A stretch of DNA of 64,000 bases, from the NCBI GenBank assembly GCA_963757135.1, contig CAVWQE010000004.1, positions 62,001-126,000 on the forward strand, in the 5' to 3' direction. Positions 17,787-25,883 of the stretch are shown in pieces. Origin of the DNA: Gp1-AA145 sp963757135. Lineage in GTDB: Bacteria > Acidobacteriota > Terriglobia > Terriglobales > Acidobacteriaceae. Made by a program: the position numbers and the translations under genes. Under the pieces are notes generated by a model, which was given only the letters and a program-made list of their open reading frames with translations, was not told where the DNA came from and ran no database searches. Within the stretch, counting starts at the first letter, position 1. The number at the start of each line of letters is the position of its first letter.

Positions 17787-19583
17787 ATGCACCGCTGGTC
17801 TAACCTTTTCATCCCTACTCTCCGCGAAGCTCCGGCTGACGCCGAAGTCGCCAGCCATAAGTTCCTCGTCCGCGCCGGATACGTCCGCCAGCTTTCCGCC
17901 GGAATCTATTCGTATCTTTTCCTTGGACAGCGCTCCTTTAACAAGATTATGACCATCGTCCGCCAGGAAATGGACCGCATCGGCCAGGAATTTTATCTGC
18001 CTGCGCTTCATCCCCGCGAACTGTGGGAATCGAGCGGCCGCTGGTCGGTCATGGGCGACAATCTCTTCCGCCTTAAAGACCGCAAAGGCGCCGACTTGTG
18101 CCTCGCCATGACGCACGAAGAGAACATGACCGAGATCGCCCGCAAAGAACTGCGCAGTTACAAGCAGCTTCCTCAAATCTGGTATCAGATCCAGTCCAAA
18201 TTTCGCGACGAGCCCCGTCCCAAATCCGGTCTGCTGCGGGTGCGGCAATTCATGATGAAGGACTCGTACTCCTTCGACATTGACGCCGCGGGACTCGACG
18301 TCTCCTACCAGAAGCACCGCGAGACTTACCGCCGCATCTTCGATCGCTGCGGCCTCAACTACCTGATCATTGACGCTCATTCGGGCGCCATGGGTGGATC
18401 GCAGTCCGAAGAATTCATGGTTTACACCCCTGCCGGTGAAGACCAGGTCGTGAGTTGCGCCAATTGCAAGTACGCTGCAAACCTGGAGAAGGCCAGCTCC
18501 AAACTCGATCGTGTTCAAGACCTCGCGCCCGAAGGTGACGGCAAGCCTCTCGAAGTCCACACGCCGGGTCAAAAGACAATTGAAGAAGTCGCGCGTTATC
18601 TCGGCGTTTCACCAAAGAACAAGATCAAGACGCTCGCACTGATGAGCGACTCCGAAGCCGAGAAACCCGGCAGCACGGGCGCCCGCGCCTCGACAAAACA
18701 ATCCCGCGCAGTCGTCGTCCTCGTTCGCGGAGACCATCAACTCAACGAAGCCAAACTCTCCACTGCGCTGGCGGGAAAAGAAACTCGCCCCATGCAGGAA
18801 GAAGAAATCCGCCAGCTCTTCCGCTCGCCTGCCGGATTTCTCGGTCCACTCGGCATCGATTGGTCAAAGAGCCTTGATGATGGCAATAAGCCGATCCTCC
18901 TGCTCGACCAAGCCCTCGAAGGCCGTACCAACCTGATCGCGGGCGCCAACAAAGAGGACTATCACGTCAAGAACATCACCGCCGGCAAAGACTTTCAGCC
19001 CACGGCATATGCCGACCTTCGTGCCGTTGCCTCCGGCGACCCCTGTCCCAACTGCGGCTCTCCTCTCCGCATGGATACGGCCGTCGAAATCGGCCATATT
19101 TTCAAGCTCGGTTACAAGTATTCGGAATCCATGGGTGCCCGCGTGCTGGACCGCAATGGCAAAGAAGTCATGCCGATTATGGGCAGCTACGGCATCGGAA
19201 TTGAGCGCATTCTCACCGCTGCCATCGAGCAGAGTAACGACGAAAATGGCTTCTGGCTGCCTCCTGCGATCGCTCCCTTCGAAATCGTTGTGACCCCGAC
19301 TAACGTCGGCGACGCTGTTCTCAAAGCCACTGCCGAAGACATCGCCTCGCGCCTGAAGTCAGCAGGTTACGACGTGTTACTAGACGACCGCGACGAGCGG
19401 CCAGGGGTCAAGTTCAAAGACGCTGACCTGGTGGGCATCCCCTTTCGCGTCAACGTCGGCAAGAAGGTTACCGAAGGTATGGCGGAGGTCGTTCAACGCT
19501 CGACTCGCCAAAGTCAGGATGTTAGCATCGGCGCAATAACGGAGCACTTCCGGCAAGTTTTGTCTCCGGCGCAGCCCCAGTAG
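17787..19583 (+). CDS. proS: prolyl-tRNA synthetase, bacterial type with editing domain
   Basis: The 598-residue class II synthetase charges tRNA-Pro. Motif 2 is visible in FRDEPRPKSGLLRVRQF, motif 3 in GSYGIGIERIL, and a YbaK-like editing insertion lies between them (IKTLALMSD, VVVLVRGDHQLNEAKL). ATG 17787 (MHRWSNLFIPTLREAP) matches the usual start; the open frame back to 17622 passes through the right RAYT palindrome and is not coding. Inside the editing domain about 18 residues (SEAEKPGSTGARASTKQSR) interrupt a normally compact strand junction, and their DNA (18673-18691) resembles the local REP. A TACAAT at 17747 is a possible -10. Confidence 0.95.
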   Translation: MHRWSNLFIPTLREAPADAEVASHKFLVRAGYVRQLSAGIYSYLFLGQRSFNKIMTIVRQEMDRIGQEFYLPALHPRELWESSGRWSVMGDNLFRLKDRKGADLCLAMTHEENMTEIARKELRSYKQLPQIWYQIQSKFRDEPRPKSGLLRVRQFMMKDSYSFDIDAAGLDVSYQKHRETYRRIFDRCGLNYLIIDAHSGAMGGSQSEEFMVYTPAGEDQVVSCANCKYAANLEKASSKLDRVQDLAPEGDGKPLEVHTPGQKTIEEVARYLGVSPKNKIKTLALMSDSEAEKPGSTGARASTKQSRAVVVLVRGDHQLNEAKLSTALAGKETRPMQEEEIRQLFRSPAGFLGPLGIDWSKSLDDGNKPILLLDQALEGRTNLIAGANKEDYHVKNITAGKDFQPTAYADLRAVASGDPCPNCGSPLRMDTAVEIGHIFKLGYKYSESMGARVLDRNGKEVMPIMGSYGIGIERILTAAIEQSNDENGFWLPPAIAPFEIVVTPTNVGDAVLKATAEDIASRLKSAGYDVLLDDRDERPGVKFKDADLVGIPFRVNVGKKVTEGMAEVVQRSTRQSQDVSIGAITEHFRQVLSPAQPQ

Positions 19584-19651
19584 TTCGCGGCGCCTACCTG
19601 CCGTGAACCTCCCGTTTTCACTTTTTTTGTCGATGTCCTGACTGGAGCGCT

Positions 19652-20008
19652 ATGGGCACCATGAGAATGTTTTTCGGACTTTTCATCATTGCCGCCGCGT
19701 TTTATATCGCGGCTAAACTGGCCCCGCCGTACTTCAATAACTATCAGTTTACTGATGCGGTGAAGGACGAAGCCACCCGCGACAGCTACAGCCAGAAGAA
19801 CGAAGACGAAATCCGCAAAGCCGTTTTCAAGAAGGCGCAGGAATACGACATCCCTCTCTCCGAAGATGAAATCGTCGTTCAGCGATCCGGCCTGCAGTTC
19901 AACGGCACCATCGTGGTTCGCGCTCCCTATGTCGTCCACGTGGACCTGCCTGGATATCCTCTCGATCTGCATTTCGACGCTTCCACCGAAAACAAGGGCG
20001 TTTTCTGA
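19652..20008 (+). CDS. small single-pass membrane protein, unknown function
   Basis: The 118-residue protein has one N-terminal membrane helix (FFGLFIIAAAFYIAAKLAPP) followed by a soluble domain of about 90 residues with alternating acidic and basic segments (DAVKDEATRDSYSQKNEDEI). The layout resembles DUF4845-type proteins, but I do not recognise a definite family. It sits 68 bases after proS and about 190 bases before a penicillin-binding protein, all on the plus strand. The soluble part probably faces the periplasm. An alternative start lies three codons downstream. Confidence 0.7.
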   Translation: MGTMRMFFGLFIIAAAFYIAAKLAPPYFNNYQFTDAVKDEATRDSYSQKNEDEIRKAVFKKAQEYDIPLSEDEIVVQRSGLQFNGTIVVRAPYVVHVDLPGYPLDLHFDASTENKGVF

Positions 20009-20195
20009 GGGACTCAGACGCGTCAATCGTGATGGCGGGCCGGAATCGTTTAAAATAGTTAACAATCTTCCGCATCGCGGGAGCAGGTTCTGGAAACGAT
20101 TTTTCGCGCCGCCTCATCTCACCAAGCAGCAGCATAAGCTCGTCTGAACGTTAAAGGGGTAATCTTGGGCGTCGAGTACCGCCTGCCAAAACACT

Positions 20196-22745
20196 GTGGC
20201 CATTAAACTCAGAATTCCGCGTGGCAAAAGCCCGAACGGATCGCGCCGGGGCTTCCGCGATCCGGTGCTTCGTTTCGCGCTGGGCGCTTTTGCGATTCTC
20301 GCACTCGCCTTTGTTGCCTTCTTCTCCTACTTCTACGTCAAGTACGATCGCATCATCGAGACTCGCTTCAAAGGCCCGGTCTTTGCCAATGCCGCCAAAA
20401 TTTACGCCCAGCCGCAAACTGTTGCGGTTGGTGAAAAAGTCGAACTGAAGGAGCTCGCGGCAGCTCTCCGCCACGCCGGTTACTCCGACAAGACCGGGGT
20501 GTCCGCTATGGGCAGCTACCAGTTGTCCGGCAGTTCTTTGGAAATCCAGCCCGGCCAGGGTTCGTATCACAGCCCGGAGTCGGCTACCATTCACGTTCAT
20601 CTGGGAAAGATTGACAGCATCAGCGGGAGCTCGGGTGGCCAACTCGATGCTTACGAGCTTGAACCGCAGATGATCACTTCGCTTTTCGAAGGCGACCAGC
20701 GCTCCAAGCGTCAGGTGGTCCACTACAACGAGATTCCAGGAGTCATGGTGAGTGCGGTTCTCGCCATCGAAGATCGTCGCTTCTTTGAACACAATGGCGT
20801 GAATTTTGCCCGTTTCGCGGAAGCTGCCTGGATCGATGTTACCCGCCAGCGGCATGAGCAGGGCGGCTCTACCATCACCATGCAGCTCGCTCGCGGTTTC
20901 TTTCTGACTCCGCAGAAAACCATCAAGCGCAAGCTGACGGAAATGCTCATCGCCACTGAACTCGAACAGAAATTTACCAAACAGCAAATCTTCGAGTTCT
21001 ACGGCAATTGGGTGCCTCTTGGCCAGCGCGGCTCATTCGCCATCAGCGGTCTCGCCGAAGCCTCTCGCACTTATTTCAACAAAGATCTCAAAGACGTGAC
21101 TCTGCCCGAAGCTGCTCTGCTGGCAGGCATCATTCAGGGGCCGAGTTATCTTTCGCCCTACCGCCATCCCGAGCGCGCTACTGACCGCCGCAATATCGTG
21201 CTCGACAGCATGGTGGAAACCCGCGCCATTACCAGAGAACAGGCGGACAAGGCTAAGGCGACTCCGCTCAAGCTCGCCCCCCCGAATGTCGAAGCCAACG
21301 ATGCTCCCTACTTCGTCGATCTGGTTCGCGACACCGTCATCAGCAAGATACCGGAGCGTGAAATAAACGAACAGGCATACCGCATCTACACCACACTTAA
21401 CCCCGACCTGCAGCGCGCCGCGGCGCAAGCAGTCGAAGCTGGAATCAAGTTGGTGGACGATCAGGTCACCAAGCGCCGCACCAAACGAGTCAGAATCGGC
21501 AAAGGCAAGTATGAGACCCACGTTGAGCCGGGGCCCCAGGCCCAGGTCGCTCTGGTCGCTCTCGATCCCCACACCGGGGAGGTGCTCGCGCTCGTCGGTG
21601 GCCGCAACTACGCCTGGAGCCAGTTAGATCATGCCGTCGCCAAGCGCCCAACCGGATCCATCTTCAAACCTTTCGTTTATGCCGCAGCCATGAACACAGC
21701 GCTCGACGGCAGCACACAAGTTTTGACGCCCGCCTCTATCGTCCCCGATGAGCCCACTACCTTCGCTTACGGCGACCAGATTTACGAGCCGCGCAATTAC
21801 AAAGAGGAGTATCACGGCGACGTGACCGCCCGTTACGCCCTCGCCATGTCGCTCAACAACGCAACCGTAAAACTTGCTGAAGAAGTTGGCTATGACAAAG
21901 TCGCAGACCTAGCGAAAAATGCCGGCATCGCTTCAGTAAAGCCGACTCCAGCCATGGCCCTTGGCTCTTATGACGCCACGCCGCTCGACATGGCCGCAGC
22001 CTATACCGTTTTCGCCAATAATGGCACCCGCATTTCTCCAATCATGGTCAAGTCCGTGCGTACGGCTTCTGGAGATCCCGTTTCCAATTTTTCACCCGAG
22101 AACCGTCAGGTGCTCGATCCCCGCGTTGCTTACGTCATGACTGACATGATGGAAGGCGTGATCAACAATGGTCTCGGCTACTCCGCCGTACGGGTTCGCG
22201 GATTCCAGCAGCCTGCTGCCGGCAAAACCGGCAGCTCGCACGACGGCTGGTTTGCGGGATACACCAGCAACCTGCTCTGCATCGTGTGGGTCGGTTTCGA
22301 CGACTACAGCGACCTCCACCTGAGTGGCGCGCAAACTGCCGCTCCCATCTGGACCGAGTTCATGAAGAAGGCTTCCCTCGTCCCGCAATACTCCGACATG
22401 AAGGCGTTTACCCAGCCTTCGGGTGTGGTCGACGTTCAACTCGATAAACTAACCAACCTGCTCGCAACGCCCTCGTGTCCCCAGACTTACAGCTCAGCCT
22501 TCATCGTCGGGACCGAACCGACCAACACCTGCGATCAGAATACCGGCGTCAAGGGCGTCCTCTCGCGTATCTTCGGCCTTGGGAACGAGCAGGTCCAGCC
22601 CCCAGCCAACGGCCAACAAGCTGAAAATCAACAGGCTGGGCAAAAGAAGAAGGGCCTCTTCGGCAAAATCGCCGGCATCTTCAAGGACGAGAAACAATCC
22701 ACGTCAAAGCCACCACCCCCGAGCCCCGATCCTCCCGCCCATTGA
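20196..22745 (+). CDS. class A penicillin-binding protein (PBP1A type)
   Basis: The 849-residue bifunctional peptidoglycan synthase has a short cytoplasmic tail, a membrane helix (RFALGAFAILALAFVAFFSY), a GT51 glycosyltransferase with catalytic glutamates in AIEDRRFFEHNG and GGSTITMQLARG, and a transpeptidase with the SxxK serine in TGSIFKPF, SxN in SLNNATVK and KTG in AGKTGSSHDGW. It ends in a Gln/Pro/Lys-rich tail. It polymerises and cross-links murein at the outer face of the cytoplasmic membrane. The start is GTG 20196; no strong ribosome binding site is seen, so the exact N-terminus is uncertain by a few residues. Confidence 0.94.
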   Translation: MAIKLRIPRGKSPNGSRRGFRDPVLRFALGAFAILALAFVAFFSYFYVKYDRIIETRFKGPVFANAAKIYAQPQTVAVGEKVELKELAAALRHAGYSDKTGVSAMGSYQLSGSSLEIQPGQGSYHSPESATIHVHLGKIDSISGSSGGQLDAYELEPQMITSLFEGDQRSKRQVVHYNEIPGVMVSAVLAIEDRRFFEHNGVNFARFAEAAWIDVTRQRHEQGGSTITMQLARGFFLTPQKTIKRKLTEMLIATELEQKFTKQQIFEFYGNWVPLGQRGSFAISGLAEASRTYFNKDLKDVTLPEAALLAGIIQGPSYLSPYRHPERATDRRNIVLDSMVETRAITREQADKAKATPLKLAPPNVEANDAPYFVDLVRDTVISKIPEREINEQAYRIYTTLNPDLQRAAAQAVEAGIKLVDDQVTKRRTKRVRIGKGKYETHVEPGPQAQVALVALDPHTGEVLALVGGRNYAWSQLDHAVAKRPTGSIFKPFVYAAAMNTALDGSTQVLTPASIVPDEPTTFAYGDQIYEPRNYKEEYHGDVTARYALAMSLNNATVKLAEEVGYDKVADLAKNAGIASVKPTPAMALGSYDATPLDMAAAYTVFANNGTRISPIMVKSVRTASGDPVSNFSPENRQVLDPRVAYVMTDMMEGVINNGLGYSAVRVRGFQQPAAGKTGSSHDGWFAGYTSNLLCIVWVGFDDYSDLHLSGAQTAAPIWTEFMKKASLVPQYSDMKAFTQPSGVVDVQLDKLTNLLATPSCPQTYSSAFIVGTEPTNTCDQNTGVKGVLSRIFGLGNEQVQPPANGQQAENQQAGQKKKGLFGKIAGIFKDEKQSTSKPPPPSPDPPAH

Positions 22746-22816
22746 GCTACTGGGCAGAATGTAGGGGCGGCCCCTCTAGGCCCACCCCCTCTAGGCCCGC
22801 CCCGGGAACTTCCCGA

Positions 22817-22844
22817 TTGACTGTGGTGTCATAATTGATAGGTA
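22817..22844 (+). promoter_or_regulatory. putative sigma-70 promoter and ribosome binding site for TPR gene
   Basis: TTGACT (22817-22822) and TAGGTA (22839-22844) are 16 bases apart, followed by AGGAGG at 22850-22855, eight bases before the ATG at 22864. The -10 is weak but the Shine-Dalgarno is near perfect. Confidence 0.45.
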
Positions 22845-22863
22845 CCCTCAGGAGGCCAGGACC

Positions 22864-23676
22864 ATGTTCCGTCCGGCGTCTTTTCTTCGACTACTCCCCA
22901 TACTAGCGGCTGCGTTCTCGCCGCTTGCCTTTGCTCAATTTTCCGAACTCGATCAGATCCAGATCGCGCCGCCGATGCGGCAGATCCAACCACCGTCACA
23001 GGATGCCTCGGTCAAAGAATTAGAAACAACCGGCGACGAACTTCGCGCGCGCAAAGCCTATCTCGATGCCATCGACTACTACGAGATGGCGCAGAAGAAA
23101 GCGCCCGATGATGCTGCGCTGTACAACAAGATTGGAATTTCACAGCTCATGCTGCAGCGCTACCACGAGGCTGGCAAAAGTTTTGAACAGGCCATCAAGA
23201 AGAACCACAAGTTCTCTGACGCCTACAACAATCTTGGAGTGGTCCAATACGAACGCCGTAAATACCGCGCTGCCATCAAGCAATACAAAAAGGCGATGGA
23301 AATCGCGCCAGACATGGCTTCGTTTTACTCAAACCTGGGCGCTGCTTACTTCGCCAAAAAGAAATTCGAAGATGCCAGCAAGGCCTACGCCGAAGCTCTG
23401 CGACTTGATCCGACGATTTTTGAGCACAGCTCTCGGACTGGTATCACAGCGCAAATGGCCTCTCCCGAAGACCGCGCCCACTACGACTACGTGCTAGCTA
23501 AGCTCTACGCTAAAATCAATGACCCCGAGCATTCTTTACAATATTTGCGCAAGGCCATTGAAGACGGCTACAAAAGCGTGGAAAGCGTATATACCGATCC
23601 CGAATTCGCCAATCTTCGCAAAGATGCCCGCTTTGAAGAACTCATGAAAGAGCACACCGTCGTCCTTCCGGAGTGA
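22864..23676 (+). CDS. exported TPR-repeat protein
   Basis: The 270-residue protein has a signal peptide (LLPILAAAFSPLAFAQ) and several tetratricopeptide repeats between about residues 50 and 200, with the Trp/Leu-Gly-Tyr-Ala-Pro pattern seen in ALYNKIGISQLMLQRYHEAG, DAYNNLGVVQYERRKYRAA and SFYSNLGAAYFAKKKFEDA. The last is followed by a HYDYVLAKLYAK segment and a region resembling the non-canonical repeat of bacterial TPR proteins (YLRKAIEDGYKSVESVYTDPEF). TPR arrays act as protein-binding scaffolds, here in the periplasm; the partner is unknown. Its last codons lie in the first unit of a 47-bp tandem repeat. Confidence 0.88.
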   Translation: MFRPASFLRLLPILAAAFSPLAFAQFSELDQIQIAPPMRQIQPPSQDASVKELETTGDELRARKAYLDAIDYYEMAQKKAPDDAALYNKIGISQLMLQRYHEAGKSFEQAIKKNHKFSDAYNNLGVVQYERRKYRAAIKQYKKAMEIAPDMASFYSNLGAAYFAKKKFEDASKAYAEALRLDPTIFEHSSRTGITAQMASPEDRAHYDYVLAKLYAKINDPEHSLQYLRKAIEDGYKSVESVYTDPEFANLRKDARFEELMKEHTVVLPE

Positions 23677-23798
23677 GATAGGCCATATTGGGACGGGTGC
23701 CCTCCGTCGTCCTTCCGGAGTGAGATAGGCCATATTGGGACGGGTGCCCTCCGTCGTCCTTCCGGAGTGAGATAGGCCACGTAGGGACGGGTGCCCTC
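23658..23798. repeat. three 47-bp tandem repeats over a stop codon
   Basis: Units start at 23658, 23705 and 23752. The first two are identical and the third differs at a few bases. Each unit contains the last codons and TGA of the TPR gene plus a REP-like GGGACGGGTGCCCTC. Only the first copy is used as the gene end; the others are non-coding. Confidence 0.9.
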
Positions 23799-23912
23799 AC
23801 CCGTCCGGTCGAGCGAAGCTCGACGAAATTGTTATAGTTACTGCACTATCCCTTTGAACTCGCAACAAGAAAAATGCCAGAACATCAGCCCCGCAAAGGC
23901 GACCGAGTTTAG

Positions 23913-23932
23913 CCCAGCGCTTCAGCGCTGGG
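23913..23932. repeat. perfect short palindrome, intergenic
   Basis: CCCAGCGC, four-base loop TTCA, then GCGCTGGG. It is followed by a second small dyad around GTCCCGTAGGGAC at 23956-23968. Both look like members of dispersed palindrome families in the gap before fabI. Confidence 0.7.
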
Positions 23933-24023
23933 TAGGGCCGCAAAAACGACCTAAGTCCCGTAGGGACGACCGAGGAATCTGGCCTCATCAATTCTGATAT
24001 TCTCTTTCGTCTGAGGAGAACGC

Positions 24024-24794
24024 ATGTCTTTCAGCCTCGACGGCCGTGTCGCCGTCGTCTTTGGAGTCGCCAACAAACGCAGCATTGCCTGGTCCATTGC
24101 TCAGGGCCTTCATGCAGCCGGAGCCAAGCTCGCCATCACTTACCAGAACGAGCGGCTTGAGCAGGAAGCCAAAGACCTCATCCTTTCCCTTCCCGGCGCC
24201 GAGGCCTTCATGTGCGACGTTTCCAAAGACGACGACATCGCCCGCGTCTTCGCCCAACTGAAAGACCGTTATGGCAAGTTGCACGTGCTCGTGCACAGCG
24301 TCGCCTTCGCTCCCGCCGATGAACTTAAGAACGATTTCATCAACACCACCCGCGAAGGCTTTCGCATCGCTCATGACGTCAGCGTCTATTCGCTGATCGC
24401 CGTCTCCCGCGCCGCAGCACCGTTAATGGAAGACGGCGGCAGCATCATAACTATGACCTACTACGGCGCCGAGAAAGTCGTGCCCCACTACAATGTGATG
24501 GCTGTCGCTAAAGCCGCGCTCGAATGCACGGTCCGATATCTGGCGAGCGATCTCGGTCCCAAAAAAATTCGCGTGAATGCCATTTCCGCCGGCCCGATCA
24601 AAACCCTTGCTGCGCGCGGCATCTCCGGCCTCAGCGAAATGTTGAAAGCCCACGCCGAGCGAGCGCCACTGAAGCGTAACGTAGATGTCCACGAAGTCGG
24701 CTCAACCGGCGTCTTTCTGGCCTCAGACGCGAGTTCGGGAATTACTGGCGAAGTGATCTACGTGGACTGCGGCTACAACGTGATGGGCTTCTGA
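24024..24794 (+). CDS. fabI: enoyl-[acyl-carrier-protein] reductase (NADH), FabI
   Basis: The 256-residue short-chain dehydrogenase catalyses the last reduction of each fatty-acid elongation cycle. It shows the FabI-type nucleotide motif VVFGVANKRSIAWSIA and the active-site layout with Tyr146, Tyr156 and Lys163 in TYYGAEKVVPHYNVMAVAKA, the same numbering as in E. coli FabI, together with the typical NAISAGPIKTLAARGI substrate-loop region. The start has GAGGAG seven bases upstream. It is alone on the plus strand and convergent with tsaE. It belongs functionally with accB/accC about 10 kb away. Confidence 0.95.
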   Translation: MSFSLDGRVAVVFGVANKRSIAWSIAQGLHAAGAKLAITYQNERLEQEAKDLILSLPGAEAFMCDVSKDDDIARVFAQLKDRYGKLHVLVHSVAFAPADELKNDFINTTREGFRIAHDVSVYSLIAVSRAAAPLMEDGGSIITMTYYGAEKVVPHYNVMAVAKAALECTVRYLASDLGPKKIRVNAISAGPIKTLAARGISGLSEMLKAHAERAPLKRNVDVHEVGSTGVFLASDASSGITGEVIYVDCGYNVMGF

Positions 24795-24836
24795 ATCTGT
24801 TTTGTGGGCATCCTGTCGGTGCGGACTATCTAAGAC

Positions 24837-24872
24837 TTGTCATCCCGAACAGCACGAAGTGCTGAGAGGGAC
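24837..24872. repeat. dispersed-type dyad between fabI and tsaE
   Basis: A CTTGTCATCCCGA start is followed by the dyad CAGCACGAAGTGCTG and GAGAGGGACC. I recognise this as the kind of small repeat often scattered between genes in related genomes; no other full copy was noticed in this window. Confidence 0.4.
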
Positions 24873-24873
24873 C

Positions 24874-25332
24874 TTACGATGCTGATCCGTCAGTTTTGGC
24901 GTCCACAGGATGAATAACCACGATTCGCCGCTCGTGTCCTGAGACTCTCGCGATAGCAATCTCCACATCCCGCTCTTTCTCAAATCGCGCGAATTTTTCC
25001 CCCCACTCGATCAGCAGAAGGCTGTCGTCGGTCATGAGATCGTCCAGACCCAGGGTCTCCAGTTCCCGCTGCGTATCCACCCGATAAAGATCAATGTGAT
25101 ACAGCGTCGCTTTCGGCCCGCGATATTCGTGGATTAGCGTGAACGTCGGGCTGGTCACGTCTTCTTCTTTTGCTGCCCGGAATCCCTCAGCAATTCCCTT
25201 CACCAGCGTGGTCTTGCCTGCGCCCAGGTTCCCGCGCAGGAGAACAATCTTCGGCGGGGTCAGCAAAGGCACGAACTCACGCCCCAGCGCAATCGTCTCT
25301 TCAGCAGATTTTGTGGTGAATTCGCGCGTCAT
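24874..25332 (-). CDS. tsaE: tRNA threonylcarbamoyladenosine biosynthesis ATPase TsaE
   Basis: The 152-residue P-loop protein has Walker A LLRGNLGAGKTTLVKGIA and the family motifs VTSPTFTLIHEY, LYHIDLYR and LLIEWGEKF. TsaE works with TsaB and TsaD to attach threonylcarbamoyl to A37 of ANN-decoding tRNAs. The frame is open upstream to 25452 but runs through a REP palindrome; ATG 25332 (MTREFTTKSAEET) is the natural start. It is the last gene of a minus-strand series nnr, PilZ, tsaE; nnr-tsaE linkage is common in bacteria and supports both assignments. Confidence 0.93.
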   Translation of the reverse strand: MTREFTTKSAEETIALGREFVPLLTPPKIVLLRGNLGAGKTTLVKGIAEGFRAAKEEDVTSPTFTLIHEYRGPKATLYHIDLYRVDTQRELETLGLDDLMTDDSLLLIEWGEKFARFEKERDVEIAIARVSGHERRIVVIHPVDAKTDGSAS

Positions 25333-25377
25333 CCGGCCGTGGCTGTTTCTGTTGCAGTATAGCCGGTTGGATTCTGT

Positions 25378-25407
25378 GGAGGGACGGGCGCCCTCGCCCG
25401 TGCGAAA
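25378..25407 (+). repeat. REP palindrome related to the RAYT-flanking pair
   Basis: Starts GGAGGGACGGGCGCCC and continues TCGCCCGTGCGAAAG. Over about 31 bases it differs from the 17085 copy and its GCGAAA extension at only about three positions. It sits in the leader between the PilZ gene and tsaE. Confidence 0.75.
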
Positions 25408-25439
25408 GCCCTGAAGCCTAGCGCCCAACGCCTGGATTT

Positions 25440-25820
25440 CTACTTCTTCCAATCCGCCGATCGCAGCCCTTCGAAACTCCGGTCACCCTCGCGCTCAATC
25501 GTCATATTTAGTGCTTGATGATCTTCATCGTCCAGCGCCACGAATCGAAACGGCTGCAAGACGCTTCCCTGCTTTGACCACACCGGATTCAGCATCTCCG
25601 CCATGCCTTGCACATTTCCAGACTTCGTCTGAAATGCGACTTCGACAAAATCCCCTTCGGCCAGTGCTTTCGGCAGATGCAACATTCCTCCGGTGACCGA
25701 AACCGTCTGCAGACGTGCCTTGGTCCGATTGCCGTCGCTCAGTTTGATCAGGGCTTGGGTGGTTGCCAGTTGAATGCGGGTAGCACGATGAATAGCGTTG
25801 GTCTGCGGATAGTGTGTCAT
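25440..25820 (-). CDS. PilZ-like protein with degenerate c-di-GMP motif
   Basis: The 126-residue protein has the overall PilZ strand pattern: an Arg pair in HRATRIQLATTQALIKL, then RLQTVSVTGGMLHLPK at the position of the D/NxSxxG motif, then EGDFVEVAFQTK and a closing FRFVALDDEDHQAL. The Asp/Asn of the second motif is replaced (TVSVTGG), so c-di-GMP binding may be weak or absent. ATG 25820 is chosen over the open frame to 25874. It lies between nnr (63-base gap) and tsaE. Assignment as PilZ-like is probable, not certain. Confidence 0.6.
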   Translation of the reverse strand: MTHYPQTNAIHRATRIQLATTQALIKLSDGNRTKARLQTVSVTGGMLHLPKALAEGDFVEVAFQTKSGNVQGMAEMLNPVWSKQGSVLQPFRFVALDDEDHQALNMTIEREGDRSFEGLRSADWKK

Positions 25821-25883
25821 GCCGCCATCACTATGGCACCGCTCGCCCGCCCATGCGAGATTACCGAAGCCCATTGCCGGGGT

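Noticed and set aside
17766..18572. Minus-strand frame of 268 codons within proS
   Set aside because: Antisense shadow of a clearly conserved synthetase gene.
20151..20987. Minus-strand frame of 278 codons within the PBP gene
   Set aside because: Antisense shadow; the sense frame has all catalytic motifs.
23658..23798. CRISPR-like array
   Set aside because: Units are head-to-tail tandem copies without unique spacers, and no cas genes are nearby.
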